Source: Ceratodon purpureus (lineage: Eukaryota; Streptophyta; Bryopsida; Pseudoditrichales; Ditrichaceae). Taken from it: a stretch of 64,000 nt of DNA. Positions 10,424 through 20,299 of the stretch are shown here, one piece after another. Where the stretch lies: positions 14,724,476 to 14,788,475 of the forward strand of contig CM026428.1 of assembly GCA_014871385.1 (NCBI GenBank), read 5' to 3'. The translations under genes were made by a program, and so were the position numbers. Within the stretch, counting starts at the first letter, position 1. Every line of letters starts with the position of its first letter. Under the pieces are notes generated by a model, which was given only the letters and a program-made list of their open reading frames with translations, was not told the origin of the DNA and ran no database searches.

Positions 10424-13400
10424 CTACTCTTGTGTCTTCTTTCGTTTGCGTAGTTTCTTCTTAACTGCGGCTTTATCCTCTTTTTCCTTTTCGAAGTCAT
10501 GATTTTTTTCGGGGAGGGCTAACTCTTCGTTGCACCCTCCCCCTTCTAGAGGGGATGTTGCCCTCAACATCTTTGCCCCTCTGTTTTTCTTTTGAGGACG
10601 AGACTTATAAAGTTTGTTGGCAACGCAAAACTTATCAATTAAGTCACTACGATGTTCACAAAACTTCCTTTGCACCCATTGTGCTTCGGCAGCGGAATAC
10701 CCTTCGTAGACCACTTTAAACTCTTCTCCATATCGTTTATTGATCCTTTGACCAATGATATCGGAGATTTGGCCTACTGTCTTGTCCCACACTTCGAAAT
10801 CACTTGGTGGCTTTGCTTTCTTCAACCTTGGGTCTTGGGCTCGATACGGCTTCAAGAGTGAGACATGGAAAATGGGATGGAGTTTATATTTTAGCGGGAT
10901 GTCGAGGTGATACACATCCGGTCGCACCTCTCTCTTTATCTCGAAGGGACCAATCCATTTTGGCCACCACTTCTTCGTTAACTCCTTGGGGACGTCTATG
11001 TTCTTCACCGAGAGCAAGACGTTTGTTCCCACCAAGTACTTAACATCCCTCCTATCCTTGTTCGCCATTTTCTTGTAACGTTCTTGGGCCAGCTCTAAAG
11101 CGGTCCTCACATTCCTTATAGTCACATCTCTTCTGGAGACAAACTCTTGAGCGTTGACATCGAATTGTCCCGAAATCCCAAGGTCGTTTTCGCCACCATG
11201 AGGAACCGAGGGACCTGCCCCATCTTGGGGAAGTGAAGAGTCTTCTTCTGTCCCAAGGTCTAATGCTAACTCGACGGGAGTCAGTGGCTCGAATCCTCGC
11301 GCCACAAAGAAGGGTGAGTGTTTGGTTGCGGAATGTTTGTGACTATTGTAGCAAAACTCTGCTAACGCAAGCCATTCCGTCCAATCTCTTTGATCCGCGG
11401 CAACATAGTTGCGCAAATACATGTTCAACACTTGATTCACCCTTTCTGTTTGTCCATCGGTTTCAGGGTGGAATGCGGTACTCATCTTGAGTTTGGTTTT
11501 CAGCCTCGTCATGAGATGTTGCCAAAATGCGGAAGTGAACTTAGTGTCACGATCGCTAACAATGTCTCGAGGCATGCCATTCGCAACCACCCAACGATCC
11601 AAGAATAACTTGGCCACATCTTCAGCGCTATAACGCTTTTGAGATGGGAGGAACATGGCTAACTTGCTGAACCGATCCACCACTACGAAGATCGCATCAT
11701 ACCCCTCCTCTGTCATTGGCAAATCCAACATGAAGTCCATTGAAATGCTTTCGAAGGGGCGTTGTGGAATCGGTAAAGGTCTCAACAAGCCTGCCTTCTT
11801 CTGATTTTGTTGTCTACTCTTTTGGCAAGTGTCACATCTCTTGATGAACACTTCCACATCATGACGCATTTCCGGCCAATAAAACCTCTTCGACAGTTCG
11901 GTGTTGGTGGACAATTCTCCTCGATGTCCACCCAAAGGCATGGCATGATGTTCATCCATGATTCGAAGTCTAAGTTCCCCCTTAGGAACATAGATTCTAG
12001 TTTGCTTATACTTAAGCAAGCCCTTTTCCAACCTCACTGTCTTGGAGTAGCCACCCCTTTTCTTATCCCTAAGATCGGCAAGGAGTTCCTGCGCCTTCTC
12101 ATCACTAGCATACCCTTGGCGGATCATCTCTTGTAAAGATGTCTCGTCTTCGCCTTGGTCACGAGGCAAGGCATAGGCCATCGCGAGAGTCATATACTCT
12201 TCTTTCCGACTTAGCGCATCCGGCACTATGTTATCCTTTCCCGGCTTGTGAATGATCTCAACGTTACTAAGCGTGATGGTGTCATACCATCTCAACTGCT
12301 TAGGCGTTACCTTGGCTTGAGTTTCCAAGTATTTCAAGGAGATGTTATCCGTGTAAACCTTGGTTGTGAACCTTCCAAGGTAATGTGCCCATTTCTTAAG
12401 ACAATACACGATTGCGAACAACTCCTTTTCATGAGTCGGCCACCGCCGCTCCACTTCCGTCAGCTTTCTGCTTTCGAAAGCCACCGGTTTCCTGTCTTGC
12501 ATCAAGACTCCTCCAATTGCGAAATCACTCGCATCGGTATGGACCTCGAAAGGTTTGTCATATTCTGGAAACTTGAGCACCGGTGCGGTCGACATCTTTT
12601 GCTTGATCTCATCGAAGGACTTCTGAACCTCGTCACACCATTGGATTTGCTTTCGCTCACCTTTGAGCAACTCCGTTAGTGGCGCCGCAATCTTGGAGAA
12701 GTCCTTCACGGACGTTCTGTAATAGCTTGCCAAGCCATGGAATCCTCTCACTCCCCTTTGAGTTTGAGGTTGGGCCCAAGAGGTAATGGCCTTCACCTTT
12801 TCAGGATCCGGTCTTCTTCCATCGTGACTTAGCACGTGGCCCACAAATCCCATGTCCTCTTGGCCAAACTCACTCTTTTCCAAGTTCGCAAACAACTTAT
12901 TTTCTCTAAGTTTTTGCAAGACAATCTCTAAGTGCCTTTCATGTTCTTCTAGAGTCTTGGAAAAGACCAAGATGTCGTCAATATAAATGATCACGAAATC
13001 ATCTAACTCGCCACGGAATATCGAGTCCATCATCGTCATAAACGTTGATGGCGCGTTGCACAATCCAAACGGCATGACCACGAACTCAAAGGAACCATAC
13101 CTTGTTCGCATCGCGGTTTTCTCAATGTCAGCCTCCGCTATCCTAATTTGATAGTAGCCGGACTTCAAATCAATCCGGCTAAAGTACTTGGCTCCTGCCA
13201 ACCTATCAAGCAGATCGTCAATTCGCGGCAAGGGATAGTTGTTCTTGACGGTGATCTTGTTCAAAGCTCTATAGTCAATGCACATCCTTAACTTGCCGTC
13301 TTTCTTACCCACAAACAAAACAGGAGCTCCATATGGCGATTTACTTTGCCTTATGTACCCTTTGGCTAGCAGCTCCGTCACTTGGGTTTTGAGTTCTTCT

Positions 13401-15715
13401 AACTCTTTCTGATTGAGCCGGTAAGCAGCCTTGCAAGGCGGTTGCTCACCGGGCTTTGTCTCAATCTTATGATCAACGGCACGATGAGGCGGGAGTTCAT
13501 TTGGTAAGTCTTTGGTCAACACATCTTTGTATTTTTCAATAACTTTCATTATGTTTCGAGGCACCTTAGGCCCAATTACACCAGGTTGCTTAGTGTCATC
13601 GACATAAGCTTCCTTCAGTACGAACACAAAATGCACATCTCCCAACTCTTCGGGAGTTTGTACCAAACAAATTGCCTTGCCCGTCAAAACAGGGAGAGTT
13701 GTATGCGGGAACACTACTTGTCCTCTAGGGGTAAGTCCCACAACTCTCACGTCGGGCCGGCGCCTAAGTTCTACACTATAAGCGGCTAAGAATGTCGATC
13801 CCAAAATTGCCTCTACTGCGCCTAAGTCGCAGATGGTGAAGTCTTCTACGAGATTGTCTTCACCGCACTTGAACTCCATTCTTGGTGCCACCGTCGTGGT
13901 CGAACCCCTCCCATTCGCAAACTCCACCTTGATCTCTTTCGCCACTTGCTTGGTCTTCACTCCAAGCCGTTGCGCAAGTTCTTTGCTCAAGAAGGAGTGT
14001 GTTGCGCCTGTGTCCAACAACATAGACACATTAGCACCGTTAACAACACAATCAAGATAGACTAACTTAGAAGTATGGGTCGTAGCAACATCAACTCTTG
14101 CCTCAAACCCGCCTTCACTCAAGTCCTCTTGACTCAAGGCACTAACCTTCTTTGGTTCGGTACAAGCCGCGACAACATGACCTTGTTTTCCACAATTGTG
14201 GCAAGTCATACTCTTCATCCACGGCTCAACCTTCTTAGGTTTGTTTTCCTTGCCCTTGTATTTGGACGAGGATGCCTTGTCGTCCTTAGGCTTGTCTTCT
14301 TTCGAAAAGTCGCCCTTGAACTTCTTGGAGGGGTAATTGGACTTAAACTTCTTTCGTTTATGATCGCCCTTTTGGTTCTCCCCTCCCGCCTTCGCTTCAT
14401 CTCTTGCGTTGGCGGCTTCATGACTACCACCAAGTCGGTCGGCTTCCTTCAGCATTTCTGCTACGTTTTTAGGGAGGTCCGTTACTCCTTGAAAGAAAGC
14501 CTCTCGATCCTTGTCCGACAAGCCCGCGAAGTAAATCACCCTTCTAGCATAGTCGTCAAGGTCAGGAGCTAGCTCCATCTTGGTGACGTAGTCCGCCGTG
14601 TATTGACTCAGGGTGCGCATTCCTTGCCTAAGTCGAGTGAACGCCACCGCATCTCTGAAATCAGAGAACTTGGTAGTGAATCGCTCAATCATTTGAGCTT
14701 TCACTTCTTTCCAAGTAAAATCAAAGGGCCACTTCTTTATCGCAAGAGGGTCCTCGGTTCTCTTCTTGGTCGTCCACCACACCCTTGCGGCACCTCCAAG
14801 GTTGGTAGCCACTACGGCTATCCGTTCCCTTTCAGGAGTCTGGAGCATGTCGAAATGGTCTTGCATTCGATCAAGCCACTCTCGAATTTTGGCCCCACTT
14901 TGGTTCGTAAAGGCCGCGGGCAGCTTCAATCCTTGAGCTGCTTTACCCGGACCTCTATTCATATCCCCAAAGCGCACTCTTTCCTGAAGTCTAGCCACTT
15001 CCACGCGAAGATCGTTCACGATGTCAGCAAGTGTTGATCTGCTTGGCAAATCGGCTTCTTCGTAGTATGAAGGGGAGTGTTGCCTTCTTGCTCTTCTTCG
15101 AGCACGGCGGTCTTCCGACTCCTCATCATCTTCATCCCTTCGTCCCCTTCCTCGCCTTGCGCCACTAGCGTCGGCATTGCTTGAGTCTGTATCGTCACCC
15201 CCACCTCCACTTGGGGGGTTAGCGGCGGCGATCACTCCTCTTGCCGCTTCGCCTTGGTCATTCGCTTGGCCATTGGAAGGGTCAGCCGTGCCTTCGTCAT
15301 CAGCAGGCGGTTTTTCCTTAGGGACTTGTTCCTTGGGAGCACCTCTTGCTCCTTTCCCTTTGGCCGCCGTGCTACCTCTTGCATGTTTCGGATCTCGCTC
15401 TATTTCCTCCCCCGAATCATGAGCCGAAGTTGCTTCTTCTACTCCCTTCTTGAGAGTCTTCGCTTTACTTGTTGTCGGCTCCTTGGTAGCTTGTCTTCCC
15501 TTGGCCTTCTCTTTGGCCGCGCCACCTTCCGGTGTCGTTGTGGCCGTCTTCTTAGAAGGTCTTCCAACCTTCTTAGTCTTGAAGGCTGCTGGGTTTGTTG
15601 CCGCCAATTCGACGAGGGTCGCTTCTAATTGAGTCGCAGCCGCGGTGTCACCCGCTTCCACTTCCGCAGGACCCCGGTGAGCTGCTTGAGCCTCAACATC
15701 ATCTAGTCGAGCCAT
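10424..15715 (-). CDS. Gag-Pol polyprotein of Gypsy element 1 (1763 residues)
   Basis: A single frame encodes, in order: an unusually long Lys/Ala/Asp/Glu-rich N-terminal region (about 1-260) with a GRPSKK AT-hook-like motif; Gag (about 270-430); a CCHC zinc knuckle CHNCGKQGHVVAAC near 502; aspartic protease LLDTGATHS near 570; reverse transcriptase with YIDDILVFS near 912; RNase H near 1060; integrase with an HHCC finger near 1260 and catalytic motifs near 1385 and 1420; and a divergent chromodomain-like C-terminus (about 1640-1700). Gag and Pol are fused without a frame change. The protein replicates the element as a virus-like particle; the chromodomain is thought to guide integration. The element looks whole. 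Confidence 0.95.
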   Translation of the reverse strand: MARLDDVEAQAAHRGPAEVEAGDTAAATQLEATLVELAATNPAAFKTKKVGRPSKKTATTTPEGGAAKEKAKGRQATKEPTTSKAKTLKKGVEEATSAHDSGEEIERDPKHARGSTAAKGKGARGAPKEQVPKEKPPADDEGTADPSNGQANDQGEAARGVIAAANPPSGGGGDDTDSSNADASGARRGRGRRDEDDEESEDRRARRRARRQHSPSYYEEADLPSRSTLADIVNDLRVEVARLQERVRFGDMNRGPGKAAQGLKLPAAFTNQSGAKIREWLDRMQDHFDMLQTPERERIAVVATNLGGAARVWWTTKKRTEDPLAIKKWPFDFTWKEVKAQMIERFTTKFSDFRDAVAFTRLRQGMRTLSQYTADYVTKMELAPDLDDYARRVIYFAGLSDKDREAFFQGVTDLPKNVAEMLKEADRLGGSHEAANARDEAKAGGENQKGDHKRKKFKSNYPSKKFKGDFSKEDKPKDDKASSSKYKGKENKPKKVEPWMKSMTCHNCGKQGHVVAACTEPKKVSALSQEDLSEGGFEARVDVATTHTSKLVYLDCVVNGANVSMLLDTGATHSFLSKELAQRLGVKTKQVAKEIKVEFANGRGSTTTVAPRMEFKCGEDNLVEDFTICDLGAVEAILGSTFLAAYSVELRRRPDVRVVGLTPRGQVVFPHTTLPVLTGKAICLVQTPEELGDVHFVFVLKEAYVDDTKQPGVIGPKVPRNIMKVIEKYKDVLTKDLPNELPPHRAVDHKIETKPGEQPPCKAAYRLNQKELEELKTQVTELLAKGYIRQSKSPYGAPVLFVGKKDGKLRMCIDYRALNKITVKNNYPLPRIDDLLDRLAGAKYFSRIDLKSGYYQIRIAEADIEKTAMRTRYGSFEFVVMPFGLCNAPSTFMTMMDSIFRGELDDFVIIYIDDILVFSKTLEEHERHLEIVLQKLRENKLFANLEKSEFGQEDMGFVGHVLSHDGRRPDPEKVKAITSWAQPQTQRGVRGFHGLASYYRTSVKDFSKIAAPLTELLKGERKQIQWCDEVQKSFDEIKQKMSTAPVLKFPEYDKPFEVHTDASDFAIGGVLMQDRKPVAFESRKLTEVERRWPTHEKELFAIVYCLKKWAHYLGRFTTKVYTDNISLKYLETQAKVTPKQLRWYDTITLSNVEIIHKPGKDNIVPDALSRKEEYMTLAMAYALPRDQGEDETSLQEMIRQGYASDEKAQELLADLRDKKRGGYSKTVRLEKGLLKYKQTRIYVPKGELRLRIMDEHHAMPLGGHRGELSTNTELSKRFYWPEMRHDVEVFIKRCDTCQKSRQQNQKKAGLLRPLPIPQRPFESISMDFMLDLPMTEEGYDAIFVVVDRFSKLAMFLPSQKRYSAEDVAKLFLDRWVVANGMPRDIVSDRDTKFTSAFWQHLMTRLKTKLKMSTAFHPETDGQTERVNQVLNMYLRNYVAADQRDWTEWLALAEFCYNSHKHSATKHSPFFVARGFEPLTPVELALDLGTEEDSSLPQDGAGPSVPHGGENDLGISGQFDVNAQEFVSRRDVTIRNVRTALELAQERYKKMANKDRRDVKYLVGTNVLLSVKNIDVPKELTKKWWPKWIGPFEIKREVRPDVYHLDIPLKYKLHPIFHVSLLKPYRAQDPRLKKAKPPSDFEVWDKTVGQISDIIGQRINKRYGEEFKVVYEGYSAAEAQWVQRKFCEHRSDLIDKFCVANKLYKSRPQKKNRGAKMLRATSPLEGGGCNEELALPEKNHDFEKEKEDKAAVKKKLRKRKKTQE

Positions 15716-15764
15716 CTTGCTTGTGCTCTTTCACTTAGGCTCTCGCAGCTATCCACCCTTAAGT

Positions 15765-15776
15765 GCTCTGATACCA
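15765..15776 (-). promoter_or_regulatory. Primer binding site, initiator Met tRNA
   Basis: Minus strand reads TGGTATCAGAGC two bases inside the 5' LTR. This is the classical plant tRNA-iMet primer site. Confidence 0.9.
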
Positions 15777-15778
15777 CG

Positions 15779-16270
15779 TGTCACGCTCCAAACTTAGTCG
15801 CTCGTTCCTCACGAGTCCAAGTCCGTCGCGGCGCTCCTAATTACCTGCAAAACAACAAGTCCCGTTAGTTCACTTACTCCGGGGTGTCCTCCACTCCGGG
15901 GTGTGTTCACTCACGGGACCACTCCTTAGTCAGACTCTCTAAGACTAACTAAGTCTAACCCTCGCGGCCTACCCCCACGGGACAAACCCGGGTGCAGGTG
16001 AGGCGCCTTAAGCATTCGCTAGCAAGGTTTCCCTTATCTAGCTCCCACCTCAACTATCCGTCACTCGTCACTTGACTTCGCGCCGTCTAGCCCGCTTTAG
16101 GCCCTCAAGGCCAAGGTCCGCCTACCGACCCCAACAAGGGTCATCCCAACCGGCGTCAACCTTACTCGTTGCTCACCCACTCCGGGGTGAGCCACCACTC
16201 TACTAAGCCCCGGTCACTACTCCGGGGTGCCCCTTAGTCACAGTCGTGTTTCTAACTTATGGTCGTGACA
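15779..16270 (-). repeat. 5' LTR of Gypsy element 1
   Basis: 492 bp, same termini as the other LTR. It is the 5' LTR because the primer site lies on its inner side. Confidence 0.95.
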
Positions 16271-16541
16271 GCCGCCCACATCCGACGGCCCACGATGTGC
16301 CAGCACGGCCGCATCTTGGCCGTCGGATCGAGGTGCGGCCGTCTCCGCGGCCGTCCCCGCGAATGAACGGCCGAGATGGGGCGTGGTGGCGGGATCGGCC
16401 GATCGGACGGTTGGGGGATGTTTTTACCCCCTCGGGATCGCAAAATTATTACCGCGACGTAATTCTAGAGCGTCGGGGACGCCACGTCCGGGACGGGGGA
16501 CGTCCGGGTCGGACGTCCGGACGTCTATTTGAACAACCCTA
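16271..16541. repeat. Right GC-rich subterminal array, outer part and terminus
   Basis: Continuation of the array after the Gypsy element: CGGCCGTC units to about 16410, then GGACGTCC palindromes around 16485-16522 that mirror the left end, then the terminal ACAACCCTA. Confidence 0.65.
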
Positions 16542-16549
16542 GTGCTATA
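16542..16549 (+). repeat. Right 8-bp target-site duplication of the hAT-like element
   Basis: GTGCTATA directly follows the terminus ACAACCCTA and matches 4783-4790. Confidence 0.8.
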
Positions 16550-18880
16550 TAAGTTGCTCACTTGAATTATTCCAAATCATTATATATGACAGATGTTGAT
16601 GAAAAATGTTTTCTACTTTAAATTTATATTAAAAAGAACACAATATGAATGCATTCAAGACGGATAGATGTATATTTAATTATTAACATTTTGGTTGTAT
16701 TTACAAAGTTACTTCATCCAAAGAGTCTCCGTTTTCGCCTTTTGATTTTTGGAGAACGCAAGTCGGCAACCTTGCTGTGGCTTAGTAATTTTGCTGGATT
16801 AAAAAGTTGATGACTCTAAATTAAAGTTATACGATGCATATTTTTACTTATCTCAAAAAAATTCTTCATTTTTTTGTTGGTCAAGATTGAGTTTGATGCT
16901 ACATAAATGACTATGAATAACAATTGATTTGGCTATACAAGAATTGACGACGCGGGTGCGTCCTTTATTTGGAATGCATTGACTACGTGAGTTTACATGA
17001 ACCTCTCTCTTACCTACAGCAAATTAGTTATGCAAGATCAAGTTGATGTTGTTGGCTACTAGTATGCAATCTTCTCTTATGATCCTTGTGTGAACATTAT
17101 CTTATTCATGTCTCCGCATATATCTTTGCACACGCCACTTCTGTTGAATCGCCTTTTACATGCTGCAATCGATAAGTGGCTTCATGCTCTTGTAATTGAT
17201 CACTATCAACACAATGTGCAGGGCCTTACCTTTACCATGCCGTTGTCAATGCTAGCCTTTCTCCTATAATATTCTGCTTTAAGTTGGAACTACTCCACGC
17301 AACCCCATGTTGTGTATAAGGTGGAGGCAAATTATCCTTTATATTGAGGGTTTCCTCTTCTGCACTAGCCACCCTTCTATTTTGCAAGTGCTCCATGCGA
17401 GATGTTTCCATAGTTTCGTCAATCAAGTAGTTATCTAGTCTCATGGCTCTTTTTAATCCTTATGCGGTTGGTTCGTTGTTGTCATTCACTTCCAAGATTT
17501 TGTTCTTCGTCCTTGTCTGCATTTTCTTTTTATACCTTCTTCATCCAAGCCGTGCTTTGTCTCCGAAAACATCACATACAGTGATTGTTACGCCAATTGT
17601 AATAACATCATTAAACTTTAAGCTTATATAATTGCCCTAAGAAGCAGGTATTCAAACACATGCTAGTCATAAGTTATAACCTAAAAGAGCACTCTACATG
17701 GAGATTCACTTCCATATTTCGAAATGTTCACTTAGCGGTGCTCAATCTTGATGGTCACACTCATAAAACTAGACATTCTGCGCTTTGCTTCAAAGAGCAA
17801 TCATGTTTGCACAATTTGATGTACGCCAACACTGCCTTAGCATACGTGCAAATAGAAAAGCCTAAATACCTCCGCTATCTAGATGTGTGTAAGTTGTTGT
17901 TGTTGCCGCTCTTGTTTACTCTAAGTTATCATGGCTAGAGATAGGGGTACCTCCACCTCTGCCTCCACCCGACGCTTGAGCTCGTCCTGGATTTGTTCTA
18001 CGAGCTCTTATGCTCCAACACATGCCCTTTTAATCTACTTTTGGTGTAAACTTTTCCAAACCTATTAGATCTGATATTGAATGGCTTTCCGAGTCTTGTG
18101 GGATCTGGATTTGCATTTACCCCACATGGTTAATCTGTCTTCATGTGGTTGCCAAATCTTTTAAAAAGAAAGTTGGGTTTGGTGTAGGTTTCCAAAGAGT
18201 AATCTATACGGTATTAGTTGTGGAAAACACAACTAATCTCTATGAACCATGCTTCTATTTTTGCATATTTCCTTAGGTCTCTTTTTAATTGGAAAGAGAA
18301 TTCTAAGAGAGGTGGAGAAAAGTCACGGAATTAGAATTTGAACTAAGGAGAAGCTATTCTTGCTTTATATAGGCGGTCATTCATTTTAAGCTAAACAATA
18401 TGTACAATTAAAATTGATCCAAATTCTTAGTGAAAATGAATGTGAATAGAAATGCTTTTAATTTATCAAATTCCTCATATGGATTAAAAATAAAATTGGT
18501 GAGCTTTATTTGATTAAGAAATTGTTAATATTAAAAATAAAAATGGCGAGCTTCATTTGGTTAAACCGGGAGTCTCCACTCACTCCCGAGGTTACCTCCC
18601 TCTTTCTAACTTCGGAGTCAAAAGATCTTGAACTACTGTTCTGATTCGTTGAGAGCTCCGAGAGAGGTGGAGAGACCTCACAGGATTAGGGTTTCAAATG
18701 GTGCAGAGTCCCTCCCCGCCTTATACGGTTTAAGAAATTGTTGATATCAGAAATTTCATTTTGATGACGTTGTTTAAGGTTCGACAACAGAATCCTAATG
18801 TATCAAATAACTAAACACAGTAACCTCTTTCTTAAACTTTTCTTCAATTACACATGAAGAATTTCATATGAGAAGGGCGA
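16550..18880. other. AT-rich intergenic DNA, no gene recognised
   Basis: Open frames at 17232-17444 (minus) and 17660-17938 (plus) have no recognisable motifs. Two related repeat blocks with AGAGAGGTGGAG occur at about 18308 and 18661, and a ~35-bp direct repeat (ATTAAAAATAAAA...GGTGAGCTTTATTTG type) lies at 18484-18565. A third AGAGAGGTGGAG block occurs near 39573. Confidence 0.45.
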
Positions 18881-19201
18881 CTTCCTCGTGAAGTTGCAGA
18901 GACCTTCCATGAGCAACGACGCCGGCGCCGGAGTCAGGACGGGAAGGTTTGGCTGGCGGGGCCTTCCCCGAGAGGACGTGCCGAGGGCGGTCAACTGGCT
19001 TTCGGGCAAGTATCAGGCGTGGAGGAAGCCAGGCAATCGAAGGATGGCAAGTTTGGGGCCGCTTGGCACGTCTGAAGCAACGTCACGGCTGCAGGTCAAC
19101 TGGCAAGTTCTCGTCGACTTGGCACGCACAGATCAGCAATGGTCCGGGAAGGCAAGTTCGGGGTCAAGGAGAAGCACCGGCTGAAAGTTCCAGATCTCAG
19201 G

Positions 19202-19208
19202 TATAAAT
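19202..19208 (+). promoter_or_regulatory. TATA box of the glycine-rich protein gene
   Basis: TATAAAT lies 60 bp upstream of the ATG at 19268. A start about 30 bp downstream would give a short 5' leader. The 300 bp upstream are GC-rich, unlike the surrounding AT-rich DNA. Confidence 0.5.
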
Positions 19209-19267
19209 CTTCAGGTCTCATGCTCGTCTCTTCAGTCATTTGACATTCGATCGCAGCTGTAGCAACC

Positions 19268-19841
19268 ATGGCGATGATGTTTGGGATCAGGGCTTTGTGT
19301 GTCGTCTCTTTGATGGCTCTGCTTGTTCTTCATGCTTGTGGTCGACCCTTGGTCGATGAGGCTAGCAAGGTATGCGATGGTGCAATTGTTTTAGATTAGT
19401 GCTAGCATTGTGTGCATTTACTGGTTGCGGTTGATTGCTAGTTAGTTGCAGATGACTTATTTGATGTCATGAGGAAGTGCACGTCATGGAATGTCATTCT
19501 CATGATCGGTTGCATTACAGGGGGTGGACGTTGCCAGCGATGACGTTGGTGTAGCAGTGGTGCAGAGGGAGGAGGTGATCGGAGGAGGAGGATTTGAAAA
19601 TGGAGGAGGGTGGAACAACGGCGGATGGAACCGGGGTGGAGGCGGAGGTGGAGGTGGAGGCGCCGGAGGGGGGAATAACTGGGGCGGAGGATGGAACAAT
19701 TGGGGCGGCGGCTGGGACCAAGGTGGAGGCTGGAACAACGGTGGGTACAACCCAGGTGGTGGTGGTGGTGGTGGTGGAGGTGGAGGTGGAGGCGGAGGAG
19801 GCGGTGGTGGTGGCGGAGGTGGAGGCGGCGGTGGGAAATAA
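19268..19841 (+). CDS. Secreted glycine-rich protein (two exons)
   Basis: Exon 1 is 19268-19369 and exon 2 is 19521-19841, with a 151-bp phase-0 GT-AG intron; the product is 140 residues. Exon 1 encodes a clear signal peptide: MAMMFGIR, then a hydrophobic core (ALCVVSLMALLVLHA) ending near Cys-Gly-Arg. After a short acidic stretch (VDVASDDVG) the mature part is Gly-rich, first as GGGWNNGGW-type Trp/Asn repeats and then as a nearly pure Gly run ending GGGK. Such proteins usually go to the cell wall or apoplast as structural or defence-related proteins; that is inferred. A TATA box and a poly(A) signal bracket it. The GGN codon run is prone to length change, and minus-strand Pro-rich frames are shadows of it. 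Confidence 0.82.
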
Positions 19842-20281
19842 GCCCACATCAATCTCCATTCCACAATTTTTCCCGAACTTTCAAGGTAGATATTATGTAT
19901 CCATCTTTTTTTTGGAATCGACACCACTTAGATCTTTCCCTTGAATATTTTTATTCTGTTGTGTATCAAAACTCGACTTGTTAGTTTTGGACCAAACTGA
20001 CATTTGTTTCGGGCTGTGTATTTCTCTTTGATGCAGCGGCGTTGCTGTCTGTTGGCAGTTGAGCTCGTGAATTTTTATTTCGTTCCATGAGAGAGTTGAT
20101 CATATCACTTGTTCGTCTCGCTGAGTGTAAATTTTTATGTTATTCATTTTCCCCCAGACTGTATATTCACTAGAATATTATTTAATTTCTACGGTTTAAG
20201 TTTTGCTGGTTATCGGTAGAACTTAATCTAGAAAGTAGCAGTGTTCATGCTCAATTGTAAATATTGAAATTTACCTTCCAT

Positions 20282-20287
20282 AATAAA
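20282..20287 (+). terminator. Poly(A) signal of the glycine-rich protein gene
   Basis: AATAAA about 440 bp after the stop codon, within T-rich sequence typical of plant 3' UTRs. Confidence 0.4.
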
Positions 20288-20299
20288 GCTTTGGTTTTT

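Larger units (their letters stand above)
9407..16270 (-). mobile_element. Ty3/Gypsy LTR retrotransposon, chromovirus-like, looks whole
   Basis: A 6864-bp element bounded by two 492-bp LTRs that appear identical by eye, so the insertion is very recent. The 5-bp target duplication GCCGC lies at 9402-9406 and 16271-16275. It has an initiator-Met tRNA primer site, a purine tract and one long polyprotein frame on the minus strand. It sits inside the GC-rich array of the hAT-like element. Confidence 0.95.
4791..16541. mobile_element. hAT-like non-autonomous DNA transposon, expanded by nested insertions
   Basis: The ends are CAGGGTTGTC (4791) and, read inward on the other strand, TAGGGTTGTT (from 16541). 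Both sides are flanked by the identical 8-bp duplication GTGCTATA (4783-4790 and 16542-16549). An 8-bp duplication with a C/TAGGG terminus is typical of hAT elements. Just inside each end are several GGACGTCC palindromes, then long GC-rich arrays. No hAT transposase is visible, so it is probably non-autonomous. Removing the Gypsy insertion and its 5-bp duplication leaves about 4.9 kb; removing the ~740-bp TIR element leaves about 4.1 kb. The internal arms are listed separately. The transposon call is well supported; the hAT assignment rests on ends and duplication length only. Confidence 0.75.

Noticed and set aside
18300-18690. AGAGAGGTGGAG blocks as LTRs of a retroelement
   Set aside because: Termini, primer site and coding region are absent; kept only as a dispersed repeat note.
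19484-19927. Proline-rich minus-strand frame
   Set aside because: Antisense shadow of the glycine-rich protein exon.
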